NCBI GenBank assembly: GCA_002720865.1
Contig: PBIO01000014.1
Location: forward strand, 558,001-622,000
Reading direction: 5' to 3'
Length of the DNA stretch: 64,000 nucleotides
Origin: Halobacteriovorax sp.
GTDB taxonomy: Bacteria > Bdellovibrionota > Bacteriovoracia > Bacteriovoracales > Bacteriovoracaceae
Below are positions 24,705 through 34,163 of this stretch, piece by piece (the stretch's first letter is position 1; the number at the start of each line of letters is the position of its first letter). The translations under genes and the position numbers were made by a program. A model generated the notes under the pieces. The model saw nothing but the letters and a program-made list of their open reading frames with translations. It did no database searches and was not told the origin of the DNA.

Positions 24705-26735
24705 ATGAATCCATTTTTAGAAAAGTTTAATACACCTCACGAAACAATGCCGTTCGATAAAATTGAAAACGAGCATTTTATGCCAGCCTTAGAAGCAGGA
24801 ATAGAAGAAGATCGGAAAGAAATTGAGGCCATCAAAAATAACCCTGAAGAGCCAAGCTTTGAAAATGTCATTGAAGCTCTTGATAGAACTGGAGACCTAC
24901 TTGGAAAAGTTACAGGTGTCTTTTTTAATCTTCACTCAGCTAACACTAATGATGAGCTACAAGATATTGCAAAAGAATTTTCTCCAAAGCTTACAGAGTA
25001 CGGAAATGAGATTCTTTTAGATGAAGTCTTGTTTGAAAAGATAAAAGCTGTTTACGATAAAAGAAATGAGCTTGGACTAGATGTAGATCAAATGACTCTA
25101 GTCGAGAAGTTTTATAATCGCCGTGCTCAAAATGGTGCTCTTCTAAAGGGAGAGAAAAAAGAAAAACTTATTCAAATCAATAAAGACCTTTCTAAGCTTT
25201 CACTAGAGTTCGGAGATCATCTTTTAAAAGAAACGAATTCTTATGAGCTAGTTCTTGAAAATAAAGAAGACCTCGATGGACTTCCTGATAGCGCTATAGA
25301 AGCAGCTGCCATGATAGCTAAAGAAAAAGGCAAGGAAGGAAAATGGGTTATAACTCTAGATTTTCCTAGTTTTGGTCCCTTTATGAAATATTCCAATCGT
25401 CGGGACTTAAGAGAGACAGTTTATAAGGCCTATACGTCAAGGGCCAACAAAGGGAATGATTGCGATAATAATGAAATCATTAAAAAAATTGCAAAACTTC
25501 GTCATGAAAAAGCTCAATTACTTGGCTATGATTCTCACGCCCATCTAACTCTTCAAGAAAGAATGGCCGCAAAGCCTGAAACTGTGACTGGTTTTTTAAA
25601 TACATTGCTAGAAAAAGCAAAACCTGTGGCTGAAAAAGAAATTGATGGATTAAAAGAATATATCGTCAAAAATGGTGGTCCAGCTGATGTTCAGGCATGG
25701 GATCTTTCTTATTGGTCAGAAAAACTTAAAAAAGAAAAGTACGATATCAATGATGAATTACTTAAGCCTTATTTTAAATTGGAAAATGTTGTCGAAGGCG
25801 TTTTTAAAGTTGCAGAAAAACTTTATGGACTAACCTTCAAAGAGAATAAAGATATTCCTTCTTACCATGAGGACGTTAGAACCTTTGAAGTTTTTGATGG
25901 TGCCGGGAATTTTACTTCGGTCTTTTACGCTGATTTTTTTCCAAGAGCTGGAAAGAGAAATGGAGCTTGGATGACAAGCTATAAAGATCAATTTGTAAGA
26001 GATGGCCAAGATAGCCGCCCACATATTTCGATCGTTTGTAACTTTACGAAGCCAACCGAAACGAAACCTTCACTTCTTACCTTTAATGAAGTTCTTACTT
26101 TATTCCATGAGTTTGGGCATGCCCTTCACGGAATGCTTTCAAAAGGTCGTTATGAAAGCCTTTCTGGAACTAGTGTTTACTGGGACTTTGTTGAATTGCC
26201 GAGCCAGATTTTAGAGAATTGGGCATTTGAAAAAGAGTGTCTGGATCTATTTGCGACTCACTATGAAACTGGTGAGAAGATTCCACAAGAATATATTCAG
26301 AAAATAAAAGACAGCTCTAATTTCCATGAAGGTAGCGCTACCTTAAGACAGCTAAGTTTCGCTAAGCTTGATATGGCATGGCATAGTAAAGATCCTTCAG
26401 ATATCTCAAATGTTGAAGACTTTGAAGAGAAAATTACTGAGCCTACCAGGCTAGTGCCAAAAGTTCCTGGTTCCGCTAGTAGCTGTGCTTTTGGGCATAT
26501 TTTTCAAGGTGGATATTCAGCTGGATACTATAGTTATAAATGGGCGGAGGTTCTCGATGCTGATGCTTTTGAGGCCTTTAAAGAAAAAGGTATTTTCAAT
26601 AAAGATGTGGCCGATAAGTTTAGAACCGAAATTCTAGAAAAAGGCGGTTCAGAACATCCGATGGAGCTTTATAAAAGATTTAGAGGAAAAGAACCAACTC
26701 CAGATGCCTTATTAAAAAGAGGCGGTTTAGCCTAA
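24705..26735 (+). CDS. M3 family oligopeptidase (OpdA/Dcp type)
   Basis: Zinc metallopeptidase that degrades short peptides, probably in the cytoplasm since no signal peptide is present. The 676 residues match the family in size. The active site is FHEFGHALHGMLS with H468, E469 and H472; the third ligand Glu lies in the helix after WDFVELPSQILENWAF. Other family patterns include GAWMTSY, FGHIFQGGYSAGYYSYKWAEVLDADAFEAF and GGSEHPMELYKRFRGKEP. It starts nine bases after the transporter gene with GGAGAA upstream. Its TAA overlaps the stop of the convergent saccharopine-dehydrogenase-like gene. Confidence 0.93.
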   Translation: MNPFLEKFNTPHETMPFDKIENEHFMPALEAGIEEDRKEIEAIKNNPEEPSFENVIEALDRTGDLLGKVTGVFFNLHSANTNDELQDIAKEFSPKLTEYGNEILLDEVLFEKIKAVYDKRNELGLDVDQMTLVEKFYNRRAQNGALLKGEKKEKLIQINKDLSKLSLEFGDHLLKETNSYELVLENKEDLDGLPDSAIEAAAMIAKEKGKEGKWVITLDFPSFGPFMKYSNRRDLRETVYKAYTSRANKGNDCDNNEIIKKIAKLRHEKAQLLGYDSHAHLTLQERMAAKPETVTGFLNTLLEKAKPVAEKEIDGLKEYIVKNGGPADVQAWDLSYWSEKLKKEKYDINDELLKPYFKLENVVEGVFKVAEKLYGLTFKENKDIPSYHEDVRTFEVFDGAGNFTSVFYADFFPRAGKRNGAWMTSYKDQFVRDGQDSRPHISIVCNFTKPTETKPSLLTFNEVLTLFHEFGHALHGMLSKGRYESLSGTSVYWDFVELPSQILENWAFEKECLDLFATHYETGEKIPQEYIQKIKDSSNFHEGSATLRQLSFAKLDMAWHSKDPSDISNVEDFEEKITEPTRLVPKVPGSASSCAFGHIFQGGYSAGYYSYKWAEVLDADAFEAFKEKGIFNKDVADKFRTEILEKGGSEHPMELYKRFRGKEPTPDALLKRGGLA

Positions 26736-27772
26736 GGCTTGGAACTTAAAAAAGATTTTTTAGCATTTTGAAAAGGAAGAGGTAACTCTTCCTTTTTTAT
26801 ATATTCCAAAAGATGTGGAAATAACTGCTCAGCAAAATCTTCACTACTTTCTCTTGGGAGTACGGAAGGTAAATTGTCGACAGCAATTATTTTAATTCCT
26901 GCAATGGCTTCTACTGTTGGCTTCTCCCATGAGGTAATACTTGTATAAAGAGGAATTGGATTAAGTTCGCTATTGGGATCACAGCTAACATCAGAAATGA
27001 CTTTTAAATCGATTTTCTTATCTTGAATAAGCTCTTTATTAATAAAAGGGGGAACCTTAGAAAAAATCAGAGCGGCATTAATAAAAATATCATGCTGGGT
27101 AATCTCGATAAAAGGTCCACCCTTTTTTGTTTCTTCTAGGTCCCAGTTTGTCGATTGCAAGTTTACTGCATTAAGCAGGTCTCTCGCTCCCGTTCCACAT
27201 CTTCCAAGTGCGCCTATAATTAGAATTTTTGGTACTTTCTTTTCTTTTGCTAAAGACTTAATTCTATTGATTAATAACTCTTTGCTATCAAAGTCCACTA
27301 ATTTCTCTAAACCGTTAGGACTAAAATATTCGAGAAGGGCCGTGGCCGCTCCGACATAGCCGGCCCAATAACCGTAAGCACATACTCTTTTGTTTTTATC
27401 ATCTGTGAGGAACTCTAAATCAAATAATTCTCCGCCCCCATCTTCATATCTTTTATAAACTTCTTCATATCCTGATTGTTTTTTAAAGATATGGGCAAAA
27501 TAAATATGTGAATGCTCTATTGGAAACTCTTCCTCAGGTAATTCTTTAAGTCCCAAAATGAGATAATCCGAGGGACAGGTTCTCCAATAACCCATTTCAA
27601 CAAGTTGGCAACCAACGGCCTCGTATTCACTATCTTTAAAAATTCGAGAAGGTGAAGATTCTATAAAAAGATTGAAACCGTCTTTCACTAGGATAGAGGC
27701 ACCTACTGGAGTAAGAGGTGTTCTTCTTTCATTACTTTTAACTTCATGTCTTAAAACAATATTTTTCTTCAC
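26732..27772 (-). CDS. Saccharopine dehydrogenase (LYS1, L-lysine-forming type)
   Basis: NAD-linked enzyme that converts saccharopine into lysine and 2-oxoglutarate in fungi. The 346 residues have the AlaDH/PNT-like N-terminus RHEVKSNERRTPLTPVGASIL, a Rossmann motif ILIIGALGRCGTGARDLL, and the C-terminal block ISDVSCDPNSELNPIPLYTSITSWEKPT followed by IAVDNLPSVLPRESSEDFA. These are close to the yeast Lys1 signature. The start is GTG with AAGGAAG upstream. It lies eight bases after the MFS gene. In bacteria such proteins may work in lysine breakdown or have drifted to another opine-like substrate; no LYS9-like partner is in this window. Confidence 0.8.
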   Translation of the reverse strand: MKKNIVLRHEVKSNERRTPLTPVGASILVKDGFNLFIESSPSRIFKDSEYEAVGCQLVEMGYWRTCPSDYLILGLKELPEEEFPIEHSHIYFAHIFKKQSGYEEVYKRYEDGGGELFDLEFLTDDKNKRVCAYGYWAGYVGAATALLEYFSPNGLEKLVDFDSKELLINRIKSLAKEKKVPKILIIGALGRCGTGARDLLNAVNLQSTNWDLEETKKGGPFIEITQHDIFINAALIFSKVPPFINKELIQDKKIDLKVISDVSCDPNSELNPIPLYTSITSWEKPTVEAIAGIKIIAVDNLPSVLPRESSEDFAEQLFPHLLEYIKKEELPLPFQNAKKSFLSSKP

Positions 27773-27780
27773 ATCTTCCT

Positions 27781-29028
27781 TTAATTTTTATCGAAGCTAT
27801 TTGGGTCCCTATAAACTTGTTTTATTTCGGAAGTCCAAAGTTTTCGTGTTTCAGGTAAGAACATTCTTAAAACAATAGTAATCAGAAATATAAGTGAAGC
27901 CCAGTGTAAAATTTCAAAGGTGCTTAATCTATTTCCAATAATTCCAATGAGAATTCCTGCTCCCACATTAGGGACGATAAAACAAAGATCTAAGAGGCTA
28001 TGAATTCTTGTGAGAAATCCCGTTTCGACAGTTTCCGACATATAATTGAGTTGAGAAGTGATTCTGACAAATACCACGATCCCCCAAAAAAAGATGACCA
28101 AACAATTTAATTCAAAATTAGAAATTCTCATCCAAAGAGGAAAGATAAGTGCTTCTAGTCCTACACAAATTAAAATCAGCTTTCCTGAAGAAAAACTTTT
28201 GGAGAGCTTCCCTGTAATAGCGCCACCAATTACACCACCAAGACCAAAGGCCGCCATAAAAATTCCGTAGTGAAAATCACCTTTATTAAGTATCTCTTTT
28301 ATAAAAGGCAGAAGTAGTGGAATCAAAATCCCTATTCCAGCCCCTAAAAGAATGGTGTTAACTAATACGCAGCGAAGTTCAGCTCTTTTCCAGACAAAAT
28401 GAAGTCCTTCAATGATATCTCCCCCCATTGATTGCTTTATGGGGGTTGTTTTCTCTGGTGCTTTATAACTCATTCTTACTAAGAGATAGATACCTAGGAA
28501 ATAAGTCAGAAGGTCGAAAATAACCACTTCTGTTATTCCATTTAATGAAGCATATAGTCCCGCTCCAATTAGAGGTCCTAACATATGAATAATGGCGAAA
28601 GTTGTACCAAAGAGAGAGTTGGCTTCTCTAATTTGGTCAGAAGGGACAATATCATTAACAAGTGTTTGCCTGGCCGGCTTGAAGATGCCGGTAAATAATG
28701 CGATTAACCCATTTAAAAAGACGAGAGACCAAGCATTAGAAACAAAAAATAGACAAGCGACAATTGGAATACGTGCAAACTCACAAAAGAGTAAAAGTTT
28801 TTTTCGATCGTATCTTTCGCCCAAGGCACCGCCGAGTAAACTTCCTAAAGTTAAAAATAAAAGAAAAACTGCTCTATTGATTCCCATGAACGATTTATCA
28901 TCATTCGTGATATGAAAAAGAAAGAGCATAAGAGCAGAGTCTGTTATAAAACTTCCTAACTCACTTGAAAGACCTGCTAAATAAAGCCTTCTATAATTAG
29001 GAAGCTTTAAAATTTTTGAATTAAACAT
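27781..29028 (-). CDS. Major facilitator superfamily transporter
   Basis: The 415 residues carry 12 predicted spans. The opening FNSKILKLPNYRRLYLAGLSSELGSFITDSALMLFLFH and the loop GGALGERYDRKKLLLFCEFARIP (the MFS motif A equivalent G-x-L-G-x-R-x-D-R-K-K) resemble the EntS-like exporter branch. Direction is probably efflux; the substrate is unknown. It overlaps the stop of the upstream flavoprotein gene by eight bases and precedes the LYS1-like gene by eight, so the three are one operon. Confidence 0.82.
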   Translation of the reverse strand: MFNSKILKLPNYRRLYLAGLSSELGSFITDSALMLFLFHITNDDKSFMGINRAVFLLFLTLGSLLGGALGERYDRKKLLLFCEFARIPIVACLFFVSNAWSLVFLNGLIALFTGIFKPARQTLVNDIVPSDQIREANSLFGTTFAIIHMLGPLIGAGLYASLNGITEVVIFDLLTYFLGIYLLVRMSYKAPEKTTPIKQSMGGDIIEGLHFVWKRAELRCVLVNTILLGAGIGILIPLLLPFIKEILNKGDFHYGIFMAAFGLGGVIGGAITGKLSKSFSSGKLILICVGLEALIFPLWMRISNFELNCLVIFFWGIVVFVRITSQLNYMSETVETGFLTRIHSLLDLCFIVPNVGAGILIGIIGNRLSTFEILHWASLIFLITIVLRMFLPETRKLWTSEIKQVYRDPNSFDKN

Positions 29029-30010
29029 TAGCTAGCGAACTTAATTTCTTGTGAGCAACTTCATACTCTGAAACTATTCTATCAACGATTACCTTTGTTG
29101 GCTCAATTGCATTTACGAACTCAATTGAAGGACCTGCACACCAAACGCTTTTGTAAGTAGCGCTCATGGCTGCTTTTTCTAAAAGTTTCATTCCCTTATA
29201 AAAGGTAAGCATCTTCACATACTTTTTTAATTTTTTATTTTTGTTTAAAACTTTTTCAATTGGGTTTTGGTCAAGACCTATTTTTTCAACATAGGGAGTC
29301 TTGATAACTGTACAAGGGGTGCCAGAGAGCTTTGAAGTAAGTGCGATATCTTTTGCTCCGTACTGAACAATTGCTTTTTTATAATCTTCGGTAACACCAG
29401 CTTCAGTCGTTGCAATAAAAGGACTACCTACACTAACTCCCTCTGAGCCCAGGGCCAAAACACTTAGGAGCCCCTCACCAGTTCCAACTCCTCCTGCCGA
29501 AATTACCGGAAGGGTACAATGCTTTCTTAAAGTGGGAACAAGGATAGAGGCAGGGGTAGGACCAGCGTGACCGCCAGCACCTGAGTTGACGGCAATAATG
29601 GCATCAGCCCCAAGCTTTTCACATTTTTTGGCCATCTCCACATCCACAACGTCGCAAATAACTTTTACACCTTTGGAGCCACATCTCTTAATTACATCAG
29701 CAGGGGAGCCTAAGGACGTAATTATATAGTCTGGTAGATATTTTTCGCAAAGCGCAATTTGTTTTTCTAAATGGACATTGCTTTTATTGACGATAAGGTT
29801 GATACCAAATGACCCGGGGCATTTTTCTTTAAGCTCTTTTAAACCCTTTTCAAACTCCTCAGGAGTTCTCCAGTTAAGGGCCGGAATACAGCCTGTTATT
29901 CCAGCTTCTGCTGCGGCAATTGTCATTTCTATATTAGAAACCAAGAACATAGGGGCCATAATAATGGGGTACTTGATATTAAATGTGTCAGTTAGCCATG
30001 TTTTAATCAT
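29021..30010 (-). CDS. Nitronate monooxygenase / FabK-like FMN enzyme (NPD family)
   Basis: FMN-dependent TIM-barrel protein of 329 residues. Motifs: YPIIMAPMFLVSN at the N-terminus, VDVEMAKKCEKLGADAIIAVNSGAGGHAG (the catalytic His region of nitronate monooxygenases), PVISAGGVGTGEGLLSVLALGSEGVSVGSPFIATTEAG for phosphate binding of FMN. FabK enoyl-ACP reductase is a close relative; the GAGGHAG motif favours a nitronate-type enzyme, but the two can be hard to separate. First gene of the minus-strand operon with the MFS and LYS1-like genes. Confidence 0.85.
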   Translation of the reverse strand: MIKTWLTDTFNIKYPIIMAPMFLVSNIEMTIAAAEAGITGCIPALNWRTPEEFEKGLKELKEKCPGSFGINLIVNKSNVHLEKQIALCEKYLPDYIITSLGSPADVIKRCGSKGVKVICDVVDVEMAKKCEKLGADAIIAVNSGAGGHAGPTPASILVPTLRKHCTLPVISAGGVGTGEGLLSVLALGSEGVSVGSPFIATTEAGVTEDYKKAIVQYGAKDIALTSKLSGTPCTVIKTPYVEKIGLDQNPIEKVLNKNKKLKKYVKMLTFYKGMKLLEKAAMSATYKSVWCAGPSIEFVNAIEPTKVIVDRIVSEYEVAHKKLSSLANV

Positions 30011-30180
30011 ACCTTATCCTTCATCTTGCTATGTGTAAGAGACCTAAAGACCGTCAAACTTACTACGGGCTTGTAAGAACATATTAGGGGAAAAAAAACG
30101 CAATTCATATAGGTCTCGCTAGACTATCAGTACTAAAAAGAAAGTCAGGGATGACTAGGTCAGGCCAGTGGAGGGCGACA

Positions 30181-31404
30181 ATGCTAAAGACAGCAATTTT
30201 TTCAGTTTTATTACTTCTAAGCCTTGGGATAAATGCTCATGAAGTAAAATGTGAATATAATGAGAAATCGGATAATTCTCCTTATATTTGGATATCACTA
30301 GGTAGCGACGCTATCGCAGAACTTCAAAAGACATTTCCAGCTAATAAGGTTATTGCCAATAAAAGCAACGACGGAATTACTTTAATTCAGGTCCGCGAAG
30401 GGCAAGTGAACTGTATCTCAGCTATGATGCACGAAAAGTTTAAGCGTTGTGGTGGATTCGTTGTTCATGATTCAGAAGAAAAAGGTCTTGAAGAACTTTA
30501 TGCTTCTCCAGAAAGATCTTTTGGAGATAAGGCCATTATTGCAGACTACTCAATTAATAGGGGAGATTTAGTAAGGCCTCTTATTGAAAAAGTTAGAGCT
30601 TTAAAAATTCAAAAAACTATCGAAAAACTTTCAAGCTTTAAAAATAGATACTACAAAGCAAAAACAGGTGTTGATTCTCAATCATGGCTTAAGTCTCATT
30701 GGGAAAAACTGACGGCTGCTAGAACTGATGCTTCAGTTGCTTACTTCAAGCATGATCGCTGGCCTCAACCTTCACTTATTGCCACTATTAAGGGTAAAAC
30801 TGATGACGTTATTGTTATTGGTGGTCATGCCGATTCAATTGCCGGATTTTGGGGAAGAGAAAGAGCTTCAGCTCCAGGTGCTGATGACAATGCCTCAGGT
30901 ATCGCTACTACAACAGAAATTATGAGACTTATCTTAGAGTCTGGTTATCAGCCAGAGAAAACGATTAAGTTTATGGCCTATGCAGCTGAAGAAGTTGGAC
31001 TATTAGGTTCTAAAGAAATCGCCACAAGCTTTAAGCAAAAAGGTGTAAATGTAGTTGGAGCTCTTCAGCTTGATATGACTAATTACAAAGGTTCGGAAGT
31101 AGATATCGTAATGATGACTGACTTCACTAACGAAGGACAAAATGCTTTCTTAGGAAAGCTAATTGACGCTTACCTGCCTACTATTAAGTGGGGCTATGAT
31201 AAGTGTGGTTATGCCTGTTCTGATCACGCCAGCTGGAACCGTCAGGGATACCCTGTTTCAATGCCATTTGAATCTAAAAAGAATGACATGAACGGTAAAA
31301 TCCACACTGGAAGAGACACAATTGCTCAATCTGGTGGAAATGCTGAACATGCTGCGAAGTTCGCAAGAATGGGCGTTGCCTTTGTTCTTGAACTTGATAA
31401 GTAA
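30181..31404 (+). CDS. Exported M28-family aminopeptidase
   Basis: Secreted or periplasmic zinc aminopeptidase. ATG 30181 is chosen over the in-frame ATG 30151, because GGAGGG lies just upstream and the product then starts with a signal peptide (MLKTAIFSVLLLLSLGINA). The catalytic domain has GGHADS (His/Asp near 215), GADDNASG (bridging Asp), AAEEVGLLGS (catalytic Glu and metal Glu), LDMTNYK, and a final DTI region (KIHTGRDTIAQ). CGYACSDHASW supplies the disulfide and the last His. It resembles Vibrio/Aeromonas leucine aminopeptidases. An N-terminal propeptide of about 130 residues is likely. Confidence 0.9.
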   Translation: MLKTAIFSVLLLLSLGINAHEVKCEYNEKSDNSPYIWISLGSDAIAELQKTFPANKVIANKSNDGITLIQVREGQVNCISAMMHEKFKRCGGFVVHDSEEKGLEELYASPERSFGDKAIIADYSINRGDLVRPLIEKVRALKIQKTIEKLSSFKNRYYKAKTGVDSQSWLKSHWEKLTAARTDASVAYFKHDRWPQPSLIATIKGKTDDVIVIGGHADSIAGFWGRERASAPGADDNASGIATTTEIMRLILESGYQPEKTIKFMAYAAEEVGLLGSKEIATSFKQKGVNVVGALQLDMTNYKGSEVDIVMMTDFTNEGQNAFLGKLIDAYLPTIKWGYDKCGYACSDHASWNRQGYPVSMPFESKKNDMNGKIHTGRDTIAQSGGNAEHAAKFARMGVAFVLELDK

Positions 31405-31438
31405 GTCTAATTTATAAATCTCAAATATTTTCGCTATT

Positions 31439-31463
31439 TTACCGAACCTTCTGGGTTTGGTAA
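31439..31463. other. Hairpin between the aminopeptidase and helicase genes
   Basis: TTACCGAACC / GGTTTGGTAA (10 bp, one G-T pair) with a TTCTG loop. No T-run follows on either strand, so it is not a standard terminator. It could be a Rho-dependent end, mRNA-stabilising stem, or leader element of the helicase operon. Confidence 0.4.
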
Positions 31464-31502
31464 GATAGCTTTGTATTAACACTAAACAAGATTAGATAAG
31501 AC

Positions 31503-34160
31503 TTGAGCTCAGACTCGCTTCCAGAAATTCCCGATTACGCCGCCATTAGAGAATTATTAGAATCTGAACGGCGAGCTATAATAAAAGTAAATAAATTCTC
31601 CGAAGAAGATGAATATGTAAGAACCATTGCAGACGCAGGGCTGGTTCTTGATTTGGTTGAAGAAATTCAAACTAAACTTAATGACTTCTTTCAAAAATAT
31701 TCATCACTAATATCAAAATTTAATAAAGATTTTATTTCTTATGTTGAATTTATAAATAGAGATTTTATTTTAGATCTAATTTTTTTAGACGACTGCCTTT
31801 TTCCTGAAAAAGAAATGTTCTTCTTCGGTCAAGATGGAGGCTTAAATCCTGAGTTCTTTAAACTCCATATTAAAAGTATGGAAGAGTGGTGTATTGAGAC
31901 CGCCGGTCTTCACGATAGAAACCAAAGTAAATTAAAGGAAGAGTTCACTTTAGAGCTAAAAGTTTCAGAGATGGATTGCCACTGCGTAAAGTGTATTGCG
32001 GACTATCGAACTCAAACAAGAGAAAAAGTGTTTGATGATTGTAAAGAATTGATCTCAAAAGTAGAGAATGATCTCTTATCATTAATGAATGAAGGTGTTG
32101 AAGAAGTTAACGCAACCTATTTAGATCTACAAAAAAAATTAGATAGAATTTTTCATAAGGTAAGGACTAGGCTTAAGAGATCGACAATCAATCGATTAGA
32201 TACTCAAGTCAAAGCGATTATAAAAGAGAAATTCACTTATCCTTCAGAGCTTGCTAAAAAACGTGAAGAAGTTATCAAACCGATTCTTCTGAGAATGCTT
32301 GATGAACAGGAACTAAGTCACGATCTTATCGAGGACTCAGAATATAAAAGATTCTTTAATCAAATTAAAACCAATATCTGGAGAGGCGAACACTATATAG
32401 GTCGCGAATTTAAGAAAATGGTTAAGTCCTTATTACTTTTAAAGCGTAAGGATATTTCAGGGACAATCCTGCAAGAGTACTTAGGTGAATTCTGGGTGCA
32501 TTCCCAGGCCAGATCTATAAAAAGAAAGATTATCTATCATATGGGTCCAACCAACTCCGGTAAAACCTATCATGCAATTCAGAGATTATGTGAAGTTCAG
32601 TCCGGCTGCTATCTCGCTCCGCTTAGGTTATTGGCGGCAGAGCTCTACGATACAATGAACCAAAAAGGTGCAGTGACGACCTTACTAACCGGTGAAGAAG
32701 TTATTGAGATTGAAGGGGCGACTCATTATTCCTCAACAATTGAAATGGCCAGACTGCAAGAGCCCTTTGATTGTTGTGTAATCGATGAGATTCAAATGAT
32801 TACTGATCCTCAAAGAGGATGGGCCTGGACGAGGGCCCTCGTCAATATCATGGCGGAAGAAATTCATATCTGTGGGGATCCTTCAGTTCTAGATTTAGTT
32901 AAGAATATTGTAGAGCTTTGTGGAGACGAGATCGAAATAAAGAACTACGAAAGAATGACTGAGCTCAATGTGGAGAAAAAGCCAATTACTCTAGGTAATC
33001 TCGATCGCTCTGATGCTTTAATTGTTTTTTCAAGAAGGCAGGCTCTTAAATACAAAATGAATTTAGAACGTCTGAACTTTAAGGTTAGTATTGTATACGG
33101 TCGACTTTCTCCAGAAGTAAGACGTGAACAGGCCAGAAAGTTTGATCAAGGCGAAACTGATATAATGGTAAGTACCGATGCCATTGCAATGGGAATGAAC
33201 TTACCCATTAAAAGGATTGTTTTCTCAACTCTTTCCAAATTCTTTAATAACCAAGAACATTTAATTTCTCATAGTGAAATTAAACAAATTGCAGGGAGGG
33301 CTGGTCGTTATCAACGATTTCCCGTTGGCTTTGTATCCTGTTTAACAAGAGTTGAAGATGGTATTGATCAAATAAACGAAGCTATCCAGGCGACCCTAGA
33401 TCAAAAGAAAAAGTGTATGGTTGGTCCGGATTTAGATATCTTTAGCCAAGTTAATACGGCCCTTGAGGAAAACAATCTCCCTCAATTAAAACTTTCAGAA
33501 TTTCTAAGATTATTTAATACCATGCAATTTAAGAAACCTTTTTATTGTGTCGAGTTGAACGAGATGATTGAATTGGCTGAAATTGTTGAAGATGCCAATA
33601 GTGAAGAGGTTTTAACAACAGCGGAAATTTTTGGATTTACCTGTGCACCAGTAAACCAAGGCCTTGTTGATCATGTTCAGTACTATATTTGGATTCTGAA
33701 TAAATATGTAAATAATGATCCTATATTCTTTGACCCGATAGACTCGAACTCTGACGATATAGATTATTTAGAAACTTCAATTAAATGTGTAGAACTTTAC
33801 CAGTGGCTTTCAAGACATTTTAACAATAAGAACTTTGACTATGATGATGAAGCCCTTCATCTCAACAAATCTAAAGCCGTTGAAAAACTTAATGAGCTGC
33901 TTTCTAATAGAATTGTACCAACTTGTTCAAGCTGTGGTGTTAAGTTAGAAGAAAACTCTAAATTCGCCATTTGTGAAAAATGTTTTAAGGAGCGCCGCTT
34001 TAGTGGTGGGCGCGGCGGTTCGCGAGGTGGTCCAAAGGCAGGACAACGAGGTAGCGGAAGAGGACGTAACCATTCCGGTGGTCGAAGGGCGGCTTCAAAT
34101 GATAAATCAGGTTCTAAGAAAAAACACAAAACTCGAAAAAGAAAATTTAAAAAACGGTAA
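31503..34160 (+). CDS. SUV3-like RNA helicase with zinc ribbon and RGG/basic tail
   Basis: Superfamily 2 ATP-dependent RNA helicase close to mitochondrial SUV3. It has 885 residues. Residues 1-335 are helical and unrecognised. The helicase core shows Walker A MGPTNSGKTYHA (346-353), Ia APLRLLAAELY, II VIDEIQM near 426, GRLSPEVRREQARKFDQGETDIMVSTDAIAMGMNLP, and VI IKQIAGRAGRY. A SUV3-type C-terminal part follows. CSSCGVKLEENSKFAICEKC near 806-826 is a likely zinc ribbon. The last 50 residues are RGG-rich then Lys-rich, fit for RNA binding. The start is TTG with a poor ribosome site. DUF455 and ATP-grasp genes follow with gaps of three bases. Confidence 0.9.
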   Translation: MSSDSLPEIPDYAAIRELLESERRAIIKVNKFSEEDEYVRTIADAGLVLDLVEEIQTKLNDFFQKYSSLISKFNKDFISYVEFINRDFILDLIFLDDCLFPEKEMFFFGQDGGLNPEFFKLHIKSMEEWCIETAGLHDRNQSKLKEEFTLELKVSEMDCHCVKCIADYRTQTREKVFDDCKELISKVENDLLSLMNEGVEEVNATYLDLQKKLDRIFHKVRTRLKRSTINRLDTQVKAIIKEKFTYPSELAKKREEVIKPILLRMLDEQELSHDLIEDSEYKRFFNQIKTNIWRGEHYIGREFKKMVKSLLLLKRKDISGTILQEYLGEFWVHSQARSIKRKIIYHMGPTNSGKTYHAIQRLCEVQSGCYLAPLRLLAAELYDTMNQKGAVTTLLTGEEVIEIEGATHYSSTIEMARLQEPFDCCVIDEIQMITDPQRGWAWTRALVNIMAEEIHICGDPSVLDLVKNIVELCGDEIEIKNYERMTELNVEKKPITLGNLDRSDALIVFSRRQALKYKMNLERLNFKVSIVYGRLSPEVRREQARKFDQGETDIMVSTDAIAMGMNLPIKRIVFSTLSKFFNNQEHLISHSEIKQIAGRAGRYQRFPVGFVSCLTRVEDGIDQINEAIQATLDQKKKCMVGPDLDIFSQVNTALEENNLPQLKLSEFLRLFNTMQFKKPFYCVELNEMIELAEIVEDANSEEVLTTAEIFGFTCAPVNQGLVDHVQYYIWILNKYVNNDPIFFDPIDSNSDDIDYLETSIKCVELYQWLSRHFNNKNFDYDDEALHLNKSKAVEKLNELLSNRIVPTCSSCGVKLEENSKFAICEKCFKERRFSGGRGGSRGGPKAGQRGSGRGRNHSGGRRAASNDKSGSKKKHKTRKRKFKKR

Positions 34161-34163
34161 GTG

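Noticed and set aside
31439-31463. Hairpin taken as an intrinsic terminator
   Set aside because: No T-run follows on either strand; kept only as an unassigned stem.
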